A stretch of 64,000 nucleotides of DNA from positions 1 through 64,000 of the forward strand of contig NZ_FWZT01000003.1 in NCBI RefSeq assembly GCF_900177345.1, written 5' to 3'. This document shows, one piece after another, positions 55,143 to 63,385 of this stretch (the first letter of the stretch is position 1; every line of letters starts with the position of its first letter). The notes below the pieces were generated by a model. That model saw nothing but the letters and a program-made list of their open reading frames with translations, had not been told where the DNA came from and searched no databases. Made by a program: the position numbers and the translations under genes. This DNA is from Pseudobacteriovorax antillogorgiicola (GTDB lineage: Bacteria; Bdellovibrionota_B; Oligoflexia; Oligoflexales; Oligoflexaceae).

Positions 55143-56480
55143 CTAAAGCCCCTCCAGAAACTGATACCTAGAATGCTTCTTAACTTCATCAAACTCCACT
55201 CTCTGAACCTCGATATGGACTTCGCATTCCATGCGGTCTTTAAGATAGTCTTCAACTTTCTGGAGGAGACCATCAGTACGCTTCCCATACTGAACTTCAA
55301 CCAATAGTTTCATCGACTCAACTTGCGATATTCTAAACTCGTCGATGGGAAACAAGCTTGTTAGATTACCAAGACCTTTGGGAGAATATTCGAAAGAACC
55401 GAACCTAAAATTCTTTAGGACACGGCCGTCGAGCTTCTTGATGCTATAACCTTGAAATCCACAATTGCATTCACCATACTCAACGGTGCCGATATCACCT
55501 GTTCGGTACCTAAGTAGAGGCATGGCATCGTTGTAGACCGACGAGACTAAAATCTCTCCCTCGCCCTCTTGTGCAACCAGACCATCGCTCCTTTCAACTT
55601 CAACCAGAACTTGTTCATGCAGTATATGCATACTATTTTTGAGGTGACATTCGATGGCTACCGGACCAACCTCACTTAGCCCATAAGAATCATAGACTGG
55701 AGTCTCAAAAACACACTCAATAAATTGCCTTAGATCATCTGAAAGCTCTGATGAACAGGAAATAAAGCCTGCAACGTCTTTAAATGAGGCTCTTTGCGAT
55801 ATACTTGCTCTCTCTGCAATGTACTTCAATATGCGAGGAGATGATGAAATAATCGCAGGAGGTCTTTTTTCCACAACTTCAAAGAATCGATTAAGACTCA
55901 ATTCATCCTGATCGCGAATTGTTGGACGAAGTATGAGGCCGACAATATCTCCTGGGCACGGCCAAACTCGGTTTGGAAAGTTATCTCCACCTTGTAATGC
56001 CGCGCAGAAAACATCCCGCGATAAGATTGACTCATTTAAAATCCCTAGCCTGACAGCAAACTTTATTAGTATATAGACCTGGAACTCCATAAAAAATTCA
56101 GGCGAATAGTAGCTCGTGAGAGGTTTGCCAGTGGTACCAGAAGTGGGGCGCAGCCACAACTGATCTCTCGAATACTTTGGATTAAGATATGCTGCGATAT
56201 TTTCCCTGAGATCTTTTTTGCTTGTGAATGGTATCGTCTCTCGGTAGTTCTCACTGTGCCATTCTACTGATCGGTAAGCACTCACTAGAGAACTAACATT
56301 AGCCATTTCAGATCTATGCTTTAACCATTGATCGCCTACTATCTGATTCGCACTCTCACAGAACTTTGTAAGATTTTTCCGCATACTATCTTGCAGACCT
56401 AAAAGTTCGCGATATTCGTTCAAATGAAAGACATAGTGACGAAAATCACTTAAAAAATCACTCAGCGCAAGCCTATTCAT
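55143..56480 (-). CDS. PaaK-like AMP-forming ligase
   Basis: 445-residue adenylate-forming enzyme of the phenylacetate-CoA ligase group. Motifs: RPTSGTTGKPLTSYY (nucleotide loop), VYDSYGLSEVGPVAIEC (A5-like), RYRTGDIGTVEYGECNCG (Asp contacting ribose) and KKLDGRVLKNF (hinge). The C-terminal catalytic-Lys part is short. It overlaps the GNAT gene by ATGA and abuts acp. Such stand-alone ligases often activate aryl acids in antibiotic and siderophore pathways; the substrate here is unknown. Confidence 0.85.
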   Translation of the reverse strand: MNRLALSDFLSDFRHYVFHLNEYRELLGLQDSMRKNLTKFCESANQIVGDQWLKHRSEMANVSSLVSAYRSVEWHSENYRETIPFTSKKDLRENIAAYLNPKYSRDQLWLRPTSGTTGKPLTSYYSPEFFMEFQVYILIKFAVRLGILNESILSRDVFCAALQGGDNFPNRVWPCPGDIVGLILRPTIRDQDELSLNRFFEVVEKRPPAIISSSPRILKYIAERASISQRASFKDVAGFISCSSELSDDLRQFIECVFETPVYDSYGLSEVGPVAIECHLKNSMHILHEQVLVEVERSDGLVAQEGEGEILVSSVYNDAMPLLRYRTGDIGTVEYGECNCGFQGYSIKKLDGRVLKNFRFGSFEYSPKGLGNLTSLFPIDEFRISQVESMKLLVEVQYGKRTDGLLQKVEDYLKDRMECEVHIEVQRVEFDEVKKHSRYQFLEGL

Positions 56481-56989
56481 GTCATCATTCTTTCATCGAT
56501 TATTCGTCTTTCAAGGTAAACCATCTTTTTATCTATCTCTGATGAGTATATCTTCCTAAAACCTACTTCAAGCATGATTTCTGTAAAATTTCTGTTCACT
56601 GCTCGGGTTTCAGTTCTTACCGTCTCAGATTTGAACCCCCGTGCAAGCTTGAATGATTTCCGAAAGCACTGCATCGTGACAAAACATTTTTCCATGTTTG
56701 AAAGCCTAGGATTGACAATAGTGCGGCCTAAGTACATTGGATTATTGAGTTTGGTAAAGTATGAAACCATATCTTGGTTGAATACTGGATAGGTTGTTAA
56801 GGTAAAACTTCCCAGCCATTCGTCTTCACTTTCAAGAAGGTATACCGCCCCTTCTTCAACACGCTTGCGAGTTGATTCAAAGCGGCGTTTCGGGGTACCA
56901 TTCATTACACTTGACAGTGATCTATCACTTTCAATCAATAATCTATGTATCTGATGAGGATCTGTTGCCCTTGACCAATTTAGATTCAC
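56477..56989 (-). CDS. GNAT-like acetyltransferase
   Basis: 170 residues. The pattern of an N-terminal helix pair, central strand (GAVYLLESEDEWLGSFTLTTY), CoA-loop-like helix and C-terminal strand near VGFRKIYSSEIDKKMVYLERR fits the GNAT fold, but no textbook Q/RxxGxG/A loop is obvious, so the call is tentative. The start is GTG at 56989 with GAGGA six bases upstream. It lies 13 bases after the TauD-like gene and overlaps the PaaK-like gene by four bases. Confidence 0.6.
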   Translation of the reverse strand: MNLNWSRATDPHQIHRLLIESDRSLSSVMNGTPKRRFESTRKRVEEGAVYLLESEDEWLGSFTLTTYPVFNQDMVSYFTKLNNPMYLGRTIVNPRLSNMEKCFVTMQCFRKSFKLARGFKSETVRTETRAVNRNFTEIMLEVGFRKIYSSEIDKKMVYLERRIIDERMMT

Positions 56990-57002
56990 GTTTAGTCCTC
57001 GA

Positions 57003-57830
57003 TCAGCGCATTTTTATTCGCATTAGATGTCTAGTATTAGTTTTATCAGATCTCGCCAACACCGTCCGACCATGCATCCACCGTCTGTTATCGATCACTA
57101 AAAGTAGATTCTTCTGCCACTTTAGATAAAAAGGATCTTGTCGATACATATTGAATACTAGCTCTTCAATAGCTTGATTAATGATTTCAGGATTACGTAT
57201 ATCTTTGCCTAGGTATCTCCAGGGCATAGATTGAAGATAGAAGTCGCGAAATGCTAAATGTGTTCCTTCTAAGATACAGCTAGTACCCGGATAATCATAC
57301 TGAAGTTGAGAAAGGATACCTCTCGTCGCTTCAGATAGATTTTTTAAGACATCTAAAACCGGTCTTAAGAGAGTATACGCTGAGTTGTTGGAGCATGAAT
57401 CCTTGCAATAGAGCATGAGGTAGTTCGGTTTTAAGGAATCAGGACTCGCCGATGACTCTGTATGTAGCGTGATGAAGTCACCAGAGAAAGGCTGCAAATT
57501 AAAATCTTTAGTGCTGGATAAGCTGTTCCGAATATTCAGAACATATCGTTGAGATACATGATCTTTAACCCTAGGGTTTAACTCTTCAATGGGACTTCCC
57601 CATTCCTGAGCAAACTCTATCAATTCATGAGTACTAGGGGGTTTATCTAAGTTCAAAAGCAAAACACCTTGTTTATGGAGCAGAGTTTTAAATTCTGTTA
57701 CTCTGCTCATTCCTGCATCCAGGATCTTCAGATCCTGATTCAGAATACGCTCTGCTGTGGTTCTAGTCAGTATTCGCATTCTCGCTTCATGGTTCGATAA
57801 CGAGCTACATTTATAGTTTCCAGTGATCAT
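57003..57830 (-). CDS. TauD/clavaminate synthase-like Fe(II)/2-oxoglutarate oxygenase
   Basis: 275 residues. The iron-binding triad is His123 and Glu125 in LHTESSASP plus His253 in NRRWMHGRT, with the 2-oxoglutarate Arg near residue 267 (TNTRHLMRI). An HxE rather than HxD motif is characteristic of the amino-acid hydroxylases AsnO, VioC and relatives, so hydroxylation of a free or carrier-bound amino acid is a good guess. It is the first gene of the minus-strand operon. Start ATG 57830; ATG 57779 is an alternative, and both have weak ribosome sites. Confidence 0.85.
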   Translation of the reverse strand: MITGNYKCSSLSNHEARMRILTRTTAERILNQDLKILDAGMSRVTEFKTLLHKQGVLLLNLDKPPSTHELIEFAQEWGSPIEELNPRVKDHVSQRYVLNIRNSLSSTKDFNLQPFSGDFITLHTESSASPDSLKPNYLMLYCKDSCSNNSAYTLLRPVLDVLKNLSEATRGILSQLQYDYPGTSCILEGTHLAFRDFYLQSMPWRYLGKDIRNPEIINQAIEELVFNMYRQDPFYLKWQKNLLLVIDNRRWMHGRTVLARSDKTNTRHLMRIKMR

Positions 57831-57960
57831 CTGATACCATCTTCAAGGAATAGCTTATTCGCTTAAAAGCAAACTCATCTTTTCATCTTTCTGAATCAAC
57901 AAGTGCAAAGTAGGATGAGGATGGCAGCAAAGCTAGGCTTTATTTAGAAAGATGTTCACC

Positions 57961-57987
57961 TTCTGTACTCAATTTGGGTACACAGAA
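57961..57987. promoter_or_regulatory. operator-like inverted repeat in the divergent promoter region
   Basis: TTCTGT (57961-57966) and ACAGAA (57982-57987) enclose two GTAC tetramers. It lies in the 253-base gap between the two divergent arms of the cluster, so it is positioned to control both. No regulator gene is in the cluster. Confidence 0.35.
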
Positions 57988-58083
57988 TACTAAGTTGAGA
58001 AAACAGTTTAGTGACTTTCGAACGAAACTTAGGTAGTAAAGCTTTAAGGTCGCGATCTTGCTACACACCTTTTGGGGACGATG

Positions 58084-59178
58084 ATGAAGCAATTGGAAAC
58101 CTGCCAAAAGCAGGCATTGGAGGCGGTGCGCTATTATGCTGAGGAAAAGAAAGCTGATTCAATCGATATCCTGCAGCATATTTCCAACATGGCGAATATT
58201 TCCTTCACTAATATAGAACGGTTCATCACTCAACTACAGACCCGAGCCTGTATCGCTCTTCACTTCCACCCAGATAGACTCGATAAGCGATCTCTTGCAG
58301 TGATAGAAGGGCTTCTCAATGATGGATCTTACCAAAGCCAGTTCGAAACTGGCATTTCCAACGGTGGTGTCACCGCACACTCAGGAGGCGCTAGGTATAG
58401 CTTTGAAAACAAACTATTCAATGGCGCCTACGAAGGATCCCTTCCTTCATCACGACCCAAATATGGAGCACTGGATCTGAAATTCTTTCCAGACGGACCC
58501 GCACCCCGTTTTGGTTCGTGTTACCTATTGCTTAAACCTCATATGAATCAATACGCAAGCTTTACCTTCTTAGATTCATTTCTCATCCCAAAAGGTAGAG
58601 CCAGTGGTAATCAATGGCATTGCCTCGTGAGCGAGCTACTGACAGAGATTTTTACCCGCGAGCATTGTGTAGGTAAATCAAATATAAGGGTCCATGAAGC
58701 GCTATCAATGATTGATAAACAGCTTATGTCGTCCTATGATGACAGCTATTTTATGCAAGCAAACAGCAGCAATCTCGATCATTATATTGAAGCTCAGGTT
58801 CATTGTGATATTGACATCAAGACTGATGTCCTAGCAATTGTTTGCGACAGATCCTTTCAATATTCGGAGTCAGCTCCACTACTAGATCTTTTTAGTCAGC
58901 AATTTAATATCGACCTATTTTGGCACAAAGGCTTTCAGCTTCCTATTGATCAAATTCCAGATAACTTTCGCGGCAATGCTATGCCAACTCTGGCAAGAAA
59001 GATCACCAAGGGTTCCCTTTCAGCAAGAGACTTTGGCTGGATTAGTCGAGAGCATAGGTTATCAAAAGATGAGGTCATTCGTGATTTTGGAGCTTACGAC
59101 CCACTACAATCGATAAAATATCTTTGGCATATTTTAGTTCGGTTTGGATCTGGTTTTCAGGAACCTAGTAAAGATTAA
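58084..59178 (+). CDS. DUF3626 family protein
   Basis: 364 residues matching the DUF3626 pattern: ALHFHPDR near the start, FETGISNGGVTA, LFNGAYEG, RPKYGALDLKFFPDGPAPRFGSCYLLL, a Ser/Thr-Phe segment, and DYYIEAQVHCDIDIKTDVLAIVCD-like strands later. The function of this family is unestablished; conserved His, Asp and Glu residues suggest a metal-dependent or transferase enzyme, which is inference. ATG 58084 is five bases after GGGGA; ATG 58081 and TTG 58072 are in frame. It is divergent from the biosynthetic operon and shares its promoter gap. Confidence 0.88.
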   Translation: MKQLETCQKQALEAVRYYAEEKKADSIDILQHISNMANISFTNIERFITQLQTRACIALHFHPDRLDKRSLAVIEGLLNDGSYQSQFETGISNGGVTAHSGGARYSFENKLFNGAYEGSLPSSRPKYGALDLKFFPDGPAPRFGSCYLLLKPHMNQYASFTFLDSFLIPKGRASGNQWHCLVSELLTEIFTREHCVGKSNIRVHEALSMIDKQLMSSYDDSYFMQANSSNLDHYIEAQVHCDIDIKTDVLAIVCDRSFQYSESAPLLDLFSQQFNIDLFWHKGFQLPIDQIPDNFRGNAMPTLARKITKGSLSARDFGWISREHRLSKDEVIRDFGAYDPLQSIKYLWHILVRFGSGFQEPSKD

Positions 59179-59189
59179 TCCCCATGACA

Positions 59190-59251
59190 GATTCAACTTT
59201 GTATACCTTGACAAGAGCATAATACAGTTGAATCGATGACATTATTCAACT
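59190..59251. promoter_or_regulatory. repeated ATTCAACT element upstream of the second oxygenase gene
   Basis: GATTCAACT (59190-59198) and its inverse AGTTGAATC (59226-59234) are a perfect 9-base pair, and a third partial copy TTCAACT (59245-59251) follows 18 bases before the ATG at 59269. It contains TTGACA at about 59208. It is either an operator set or a terminator of the DUF3626 gene. Confidence 0.4.
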
Positions 59252-59268
59252 ATTAGCGAGTACTTACT

Positions 59269-59853
59269 ATGACAGAAATTGCAAAAGATATCTATTTGGT
59301 GGATGCGGTTCTTAGCAAGACTGAATGCCAGGAGCTAATTGACCGCAGTGAAACACTTGGATTTGAACCATCGGAACTCTGCACATCCTGTGTTCCGACA
59401 CGATCTGGTATTCGAAATAATGATCGTGTTGAGTTTGAAGATGAAACACTGGCCAAGACCCTTTGGAATCGATGTAAAGCAAATCTACCGAAAATATTTC
59501 ACAACAACGATATAAAAGGGTTGCATGAGAACTTTCGGTTTTATAGATATGAACCAGGTCAGTCGTTCAAACCTCATACTGATAATCCTATCGAATCTCA
59601 TCCGCAGTACACATCTCGCTACACCTGCCTATTTTACCTGAATGACGATTTTGATCAGGGGGAAACAGTTTTCTATAATGAGAGATTCTTTAGTGGAGAA
59701 AGAAGGGCAGATCATACGGTTCCCCCAAGGCAGGGAACTTGTCTGATTTTTAAACACGACTTATGGCATGAAGGTCGAACTCCTGATCAGAATCCTAAGT
59801 ATGTTCTGCGAACAGATATACTCTACAAGGGTGACCAGGACGTAAGACTCTAA
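59269..59853 (+). CDS. prolyl-4-hydroxylase-like Fe(II)/2-oxoglutarate oxygenase
   Basis: 194-residue enzyme of the P4H-like (2OG-FeII_Oxy) group. Iron ligands are His103 and Asp105 (FKPHTDNP) and His167 (DLWHEGR), with the co-substrate Arg/Lys near residue 181 (YVLRTD). The jelly-roll strands YTCLFYLNDDFDQGETVFY are typical. Relatives hydroxylate peptidyl proline, free amino acids or nucleic-acid bases. It converges with the ClC gene so closely that the two stop codons overlap (59850-59853). Confidence 0.88.
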   Translation: MTEIAKDIYLVDAVLSKTECQELIDRSETLGFEPSELCTSCVPTRSGIRNNDRVEFEDETLAKTLWNRCKANLPKIFHNNDIKGLHENFRFYRYEPGQSFKPHTDNPIESHPQYTSRYTCLFYLNDDFDQGETVFYNERFFSGERRADHTVPPRQGTCLIFKHDLWHEGRTPDQNPKYVLRTDILYKGDQDVRL

Positions 59854-61607
59854 TAGATCCCGCGAAGGTTCAACTGGTTCTGATACAGCTGCAGAAGCTC
59901 CTGCCGATAAAGCCCTCCGAGCAAACGGGGATTCTCTCGGCTTTCTACGACGGGCAAATAGCTGTAGTCACCATCGGTGATGGTCTCAAATGCAACGTAA
60001 AGGCTCTGATCTGGCGTTACAACTTCAGCATCGGGGTCCATGAGGTCTCTTGCTGTAATTCCTTTGGCATCATGATCTTGATGCATCAAACTTGCACTGC
60101 TTATGACTCCTAGCAGCGTGTTTTTTCGGTCAACAACTGGCAGTGTGCGCCTAGGGATGTTTCTCATGGTAGATACTATATCGCTATATGAAGCATCAAC
60201 ATCGATGGCGTCGCTCTCTCGTTTCATCGCTTCATTTACAAGAATGGATTGCAGAACTCCAATATCGCGCCCCCACTGCAAGTTGATTCCCTTGCGGAGC
60301 AGTTTAAGAGTATAGATGCTGCCCTTTTGCAGATGATTATGAACTGCCATGGAGAAGCCGCAGGCCATGATCAAAGGCAACACGATCTCATAGTCGTTAG
60401 TTAGCTCAAAGATCATAAAAATCGCAGTCATGGGTGCTTGGGTCGTGGCTGCTACGATAGCGCCCATGGCAACAAGCGCGTAGCCTCCCGGATGATCCGC
60501 CAAACCAGGCCAAAGTCGATTGACCAAGATTCCAAATGGTCCGCCGACGGCTCCGCCGATGACCAGCGATGGTGCAAAGACTCCCCCCGAAGCTCCTAGG
60601 GAAAGACTTAAGGATGTGAACAGAATTTTAAATGCAACCAAGATCAACCCCAGCCACATGATCCGATCAAAGTCGCTTGGGGTAATTTTGACAAAACTTT
60701 GGATAACAGGCCAAGTGTTAGGACCAGCAACCTCAGGAATAAAGAGAAGTGTCACTCCCATGATTGATCCACCCATAGCTCCTTTTAGACATCGAGGAAA
60801 CGGAAGCTTGCTGGCTTTATCTTCCAAAAAGTATAGTGTACGAGTATAAGCGAGTCCCACTAGTCCGACAATGGCACCAAGGAAGCAATAGAGTAATATC
60901 TCACTAGGGCTCTGTAAGATGAACTTAAACTCCGAGAAGAGTGCATGATTATTGCCTGCGATACTCCTCGTGATGACGGTCGCAATCATCGCAGAAAATA
61001 TGATTGGGCTAAGATACACAAGGCTGAGATTTCCAACGACGAGCTCCAATGCGAATGCTGTACCAGCTAACGGCGCGTTGAAAGTGGCAGCGATTCCAGC
61101 AGCGGTGCCGCAACCGACAGCCAACTTCATCCGCTTACGGTTGAATCGAAGAACTTGACCAAAACAAGAGCCCAGTGTTGCTCCGATCAGAGCTGTGGGA
61201 CCCTCGCGCCCCACTGAAAAACCCCCGCCTATAGAAAGAGTGGAACAGAGAAACTTAACCAACCCAACTTTTGGTTTGATCACGCCATCGTGGGAAACGA
61301 CTGCATTCATAATCTCTGGAACACCATGGCCTTCGGCTTCCGGAGCAAAACGCTCAGTTATATAGGCAACCAGTATCCCACAGACTGTGGGAATCATGAT
61401 GGTGAAACCTATATTTCTAGCTGTAAGCCCCTCTGCTTCAATTGCTGCCAACCAGGGCAAAATCAAATATTCACTCGCTTCGAGAATCGCGTAGTGGAAT
61501 ACTACAGCCGCCAAACCAGCAGCACAGCCAATGATTCCGCCTAAGATAAGATAGCGAAGTCCGAATTCTTTTCCTTTTTTGTTAAAGAACGACGTCAAAT
61601 AGTTCAT
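59850..61607 (-). CDS. ClC-family chloride channel/transporter with CBS domains
   Basis: 585 residues from the ATG at 61607 (MNYLTSFFNKK); the frame is open to 61808, and ATG 61658 is an alternative. The membrane part has the three ion-path motifs EGHGVPE (GxGxP), GREGP with the gating/proton Glu, and GGVFAPS (GxFxP). Glu in GREGP suggests exchanger-type gating is possible. Two CBS domains follow (about residues 455-585; MKRESDAIDVDASYSDIV and DLMDPDAEVVTPDQSLY), which may sense adenosine nucleotides. It helps set chloride and pH balance. Confidence 0.93.
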   Translation of the reverse strand: MNYLTSFFNKKGKEFGLRYLILGGIIGCAAGLAAVVFHYAILEASEYLILPWLAAIEAEGLTARNIGFTIMIPTVCGILVAYITERFAPEAEGHGVPEIMNAVVSHDGVIKPKVGLVKFLCSTLSIGGGFSVGREGPTALIGATLGSCFGQVLRFNRKRMKLAVGCGTAAGIAATFNAPLAGTAFALELVVGNLSLVYLSPIIFSAMIATVITRSIAGNNHALFSEFKFILQSPSEILLYCFLGAIVGLVGLAYTRTLYFLEDKASKLPFPRCLKGAMGGSIMGVTLLFIPEVAGPNTWPVIQSFVKITPSDFDRIMWLGLILVAFKILFTSLSLSLGASGGVFAPSLVIGGAVGGPFGILVNRLWPGLADHPGGYALVAMGAIVAATTQAPMTAIFMIFELTNDYEIVLPLIMACGFSMAVHNHLQKGSIYTLKLLRKGINLQWGRDIGVLQSILVNEAMKRESDAIDVDASYSDIVSTMRNIPRRTLPVVDRKNTLLGVISSASLMHQDHDAKGITARDLMDPDAEVVTPDQSLYVAFETITDGDYSYLPVVESRENPRLLGGLYRQELLQLYQNQLNLRGIY

Positions 61608-61958
61608 GGTGTCCGTTTTTCTGAAGTGGAGTGAATGGAAGACAGCCTTAAGGGCCATTGTCAAGTGCCTAACATAACTGCAGGCGCTACGCAATAATGA
61701 GCTGAAACTTACTGTCATGATTTTTTTGGCGACTGGAGGCCATCCGCAGGGCCAATAAACGACCTTCGGCCCAGAGCCGAGAACCACAATGGAGTAATGC
61801 CACCCCATAACTCTCCCACTCCAGGCTTAGCATCAATTACCCCAAGGCCTTACCTACATTTTTCGTGACGAAGGAGAGCTTACCCCCTATAATCGGCTCA
61901 AGGGCAGCCTGCGAAAAACCGATAGGCGAACGGAACTAAGCTGCTTAACAGAGGCACG
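61608..61958. other. region between the ClC start and a small plus-strand gene
   Basis: About 350 bases. The first 200 remain open in frame with ClC but look non-coding in style. No definite promoter or RNA seen. Confidence 0.3.
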
Positions 61959-62243
61959 ATGATTCAGCTTTTTCGAACAATCACGGCAATCATCCTGGTT
62001 CTTGCAAGCCAGGCTTCAGTGCCAACAGACTCTTTCGAAGAGCTTTTCTACCTTGAGTTAACATCATACGACTCTAAAACGGATGTTGGTCCAGATCATC
62101 TTGAAGACGATATTTTGGGCACCAATATCCTGGCTGCGCCTGAACTTTGCTTCCGCGGCTTAGGGATTCCAGAGTACAGTTCTCCAATAGTGTATTCCCA
62201 ATCATGTCGGCGCCTATCGATCCGAGCCCCACCTAAATCCTAA
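61959..62243 (+). CDS. small exported hypothetical protein
   Basis: 94 residues with a good signal peptide (MIQLFRTITAIILVLASQASVP) and GAGG about four bases before the ATG. The mature part is acidic at first (FEELFYLELTSYDSKTD) and has two Cys (ELCFRG and SQSCRR). No family recognised. It is followed 119 bases later by a small membrane-protein gene. Confidence 0.5.
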   Translation: MIQLFRTITAIILVLASQASVPTDSFEELFYLELTSYDSKTDVGPDHLEDDILGTNILAAPELCFRGLGIPEYSSPIVYSQSCRRLSIRAPPKS

Positions 62244-62362
62244 TCGAAACATTGTTTTTTTGTCTCATTGGGTTTGAAACATCAGCAATTTAGGGCAGAT
62301 GAGCCTTGCTGAGCCCAATCGTATACCCGTTGCGAAAAATCTTATGGATTTAAGGATATTAT

Positions 62363-62686
62363 ATGAAGAAGAATCTTTCACCGATGGTGTTTTGGCCTAT
62401 ATTCCTAATATTAATGGCACTTCTGGGAGCAGACTACTACCTACACGGCTCCGTCGCGCTGGATCACGTGGTTCTGGCTTCAGCCCTGATCACCGCCTTT
62501 TTAGTAATACTATCGGACACCTTAGTGCTCAGGTCATCGGTATTTCTCGCAGTCCTTCTAGGGTTGATTGTAATCCAGTTAAGTGGGCTACCTCCCCTAT
62601 TGGAGACAAATATGACTGCGTTTCTTTCCGCTTTGATCATGGGAGCAACGGCTTTCTTAGCTGACTCTGCGCGACAGCTTTCCTAG
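62363..62686 (+). CDS. small membrane protein of unknown function
   Basis: 107 residues, three to four hydrophobic helices (MVFWPIFLILMALLGADYY, VVLASALITAFLVILSD, VFLAVLLGLIVIQLSG, FLSALIMGATAFLAD). AAGGA lies six bases upstream of the ATG. Hydrophobic throughout, no charged motif, family not recognised. The gene ends at a perfect 10-base-pair hairpin. Confidence 0.72.
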   Translation: MKKNLSPMVFWPIFLILMALLGADYYLHGSVALDHVVLASALITAFLVILSDTLVLRSSVFLAVLLGLIVIQLSGLPPLLETNMTAFLSALIMGATAFLADSARQLS

Positions 62687-62694
62687 TTTATCTA

Positions 62695-62718
62695 GAACAC
62701 GCTCTCCCGAGCGTGTTC
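62695..62718. terminator. bidirectional terminator-like hairpin
   Basis: GAACACGCTC (62695-62704), TCCC loop, GAGCGTGTTC (62709-62718): a perfect 10-base-pair stem between the convergent small membrane gene and the DUF1993 gene. T runs are weak on both sides. Confidence 0.6.
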
Positions 62719-62757
62719 TCACCTTACAAGATCTGGTCCGTGCGACTAACCCACAAT

Positions 62758-63267
62758 TTATTTGAGAGCACCGAGAAAGTCTCCCTTACCAAGCTCAACC
62801 CCATTATGACGAAGAATGTTGTAGGCAGTGGTTATATGAAAGTAAAAATTGGGTAGCAAGAAGGAAAGAAGAAATGACTGGCCCTGAAAGGTCATTGTTT
62901 CTTTGCGAAGAGGCACTTCGATAACTCTTGCTTCAGAGCCATCGATCTGGTCTGGAGTGAAGTCACTAATGTAGCTCTTGGCATCATTCACCCTATCGAT
63001 GAGGTCTTGAAAGCTGGTCTCGTTATCCTCCCGTTTGCTTGGCTCCACCCCAGCGAGTCTCGCAATCCCCCGTCGCGGTATGTCGGTTCCAATCTGAACC
63101 TGTCTCAACAGTGGAAACATATTAGGGTAGAGACGACTACCAAGGAGAACGGAAGGATCGATGCCCTTGGCATCAGCATACTCCTGGCCTTTATTCAAGA
63201 TATTGATGAGGTTGGCAAACCCATGGATAACCGGCGGCACAGAAGCTTGGTACATAGATAGTGTCAT
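62758..63267 (-). CDS. DUF1993 family protein
   Basis: 169 residues, matching DUF1993: MTLSMYQASVPPVIHGFANLINIL at the start, VLLGSRLYPNMFPL, VQIGTDIPRRGIARLAG and a C-terminal FLLPNFYFHITTAYNILRHNGVELGKGDFLG. The conserved His in the last motif and the helical pattern suggest a small four-helix bundle, but the role is unknown. ATG 63267 is preceded by GGAG, better than the ATG at 63282. Confidence 0.9.
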   Translation of the reverse strand: MTLSMYQASVPPVIHGFANLINILNKGQEYADAKGIDPSVLLGSRLYPNMFPLLRQVQIGTDIPRRGIARLAGVEPSKREDNETSFQDLIDRVNDAKSYISDFTPDQIDGSEARVIEVPLRKETMTFQGQSFLLSFLLPNFYFHITTAYNILRHNGVELGKGDFLGALK

Positions 63268-63353
63268 CGTAGATTGCTCCATCTTGTTTTTAAAACCCTA
63301 TCTTAGGCCCCTTCCGTTACCAACGCAATCAGCCATTGCAATGCACAAGCACA

Positions 63354-63378
63354 GGGAAAAGCACACTTTGCTTCTCCC
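63354..63378. terminator. hairpin between the Bax-inhibitor and DUF1993 genes
   Basis: GGGAAAAGC (63354-63362) / GCTTCTCCC (63370-63378) with one mismatch. The T-rich tail (CTTTTCTTT) is on plus, although both flanking genes are on minus, so its role is unclear. Confidence 0.35.
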
Positions 63379-63385
63379 CTTTTCT

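Noticed and set aside
57003-57830. Naming the oxygenase and PLP enzyme as a capreomycidine pathway.
   Set aside because: The classes match, but nothing in the sequence fixes arginine as substrate; kept only as a hypothesis.
62299-62664. A 121-codon frame overlapping the small membrane-protein gene.
   Set aside because: The 62363 frame has AAGGA at the right distance and a coherent multi-helix pattern; the other has neither.
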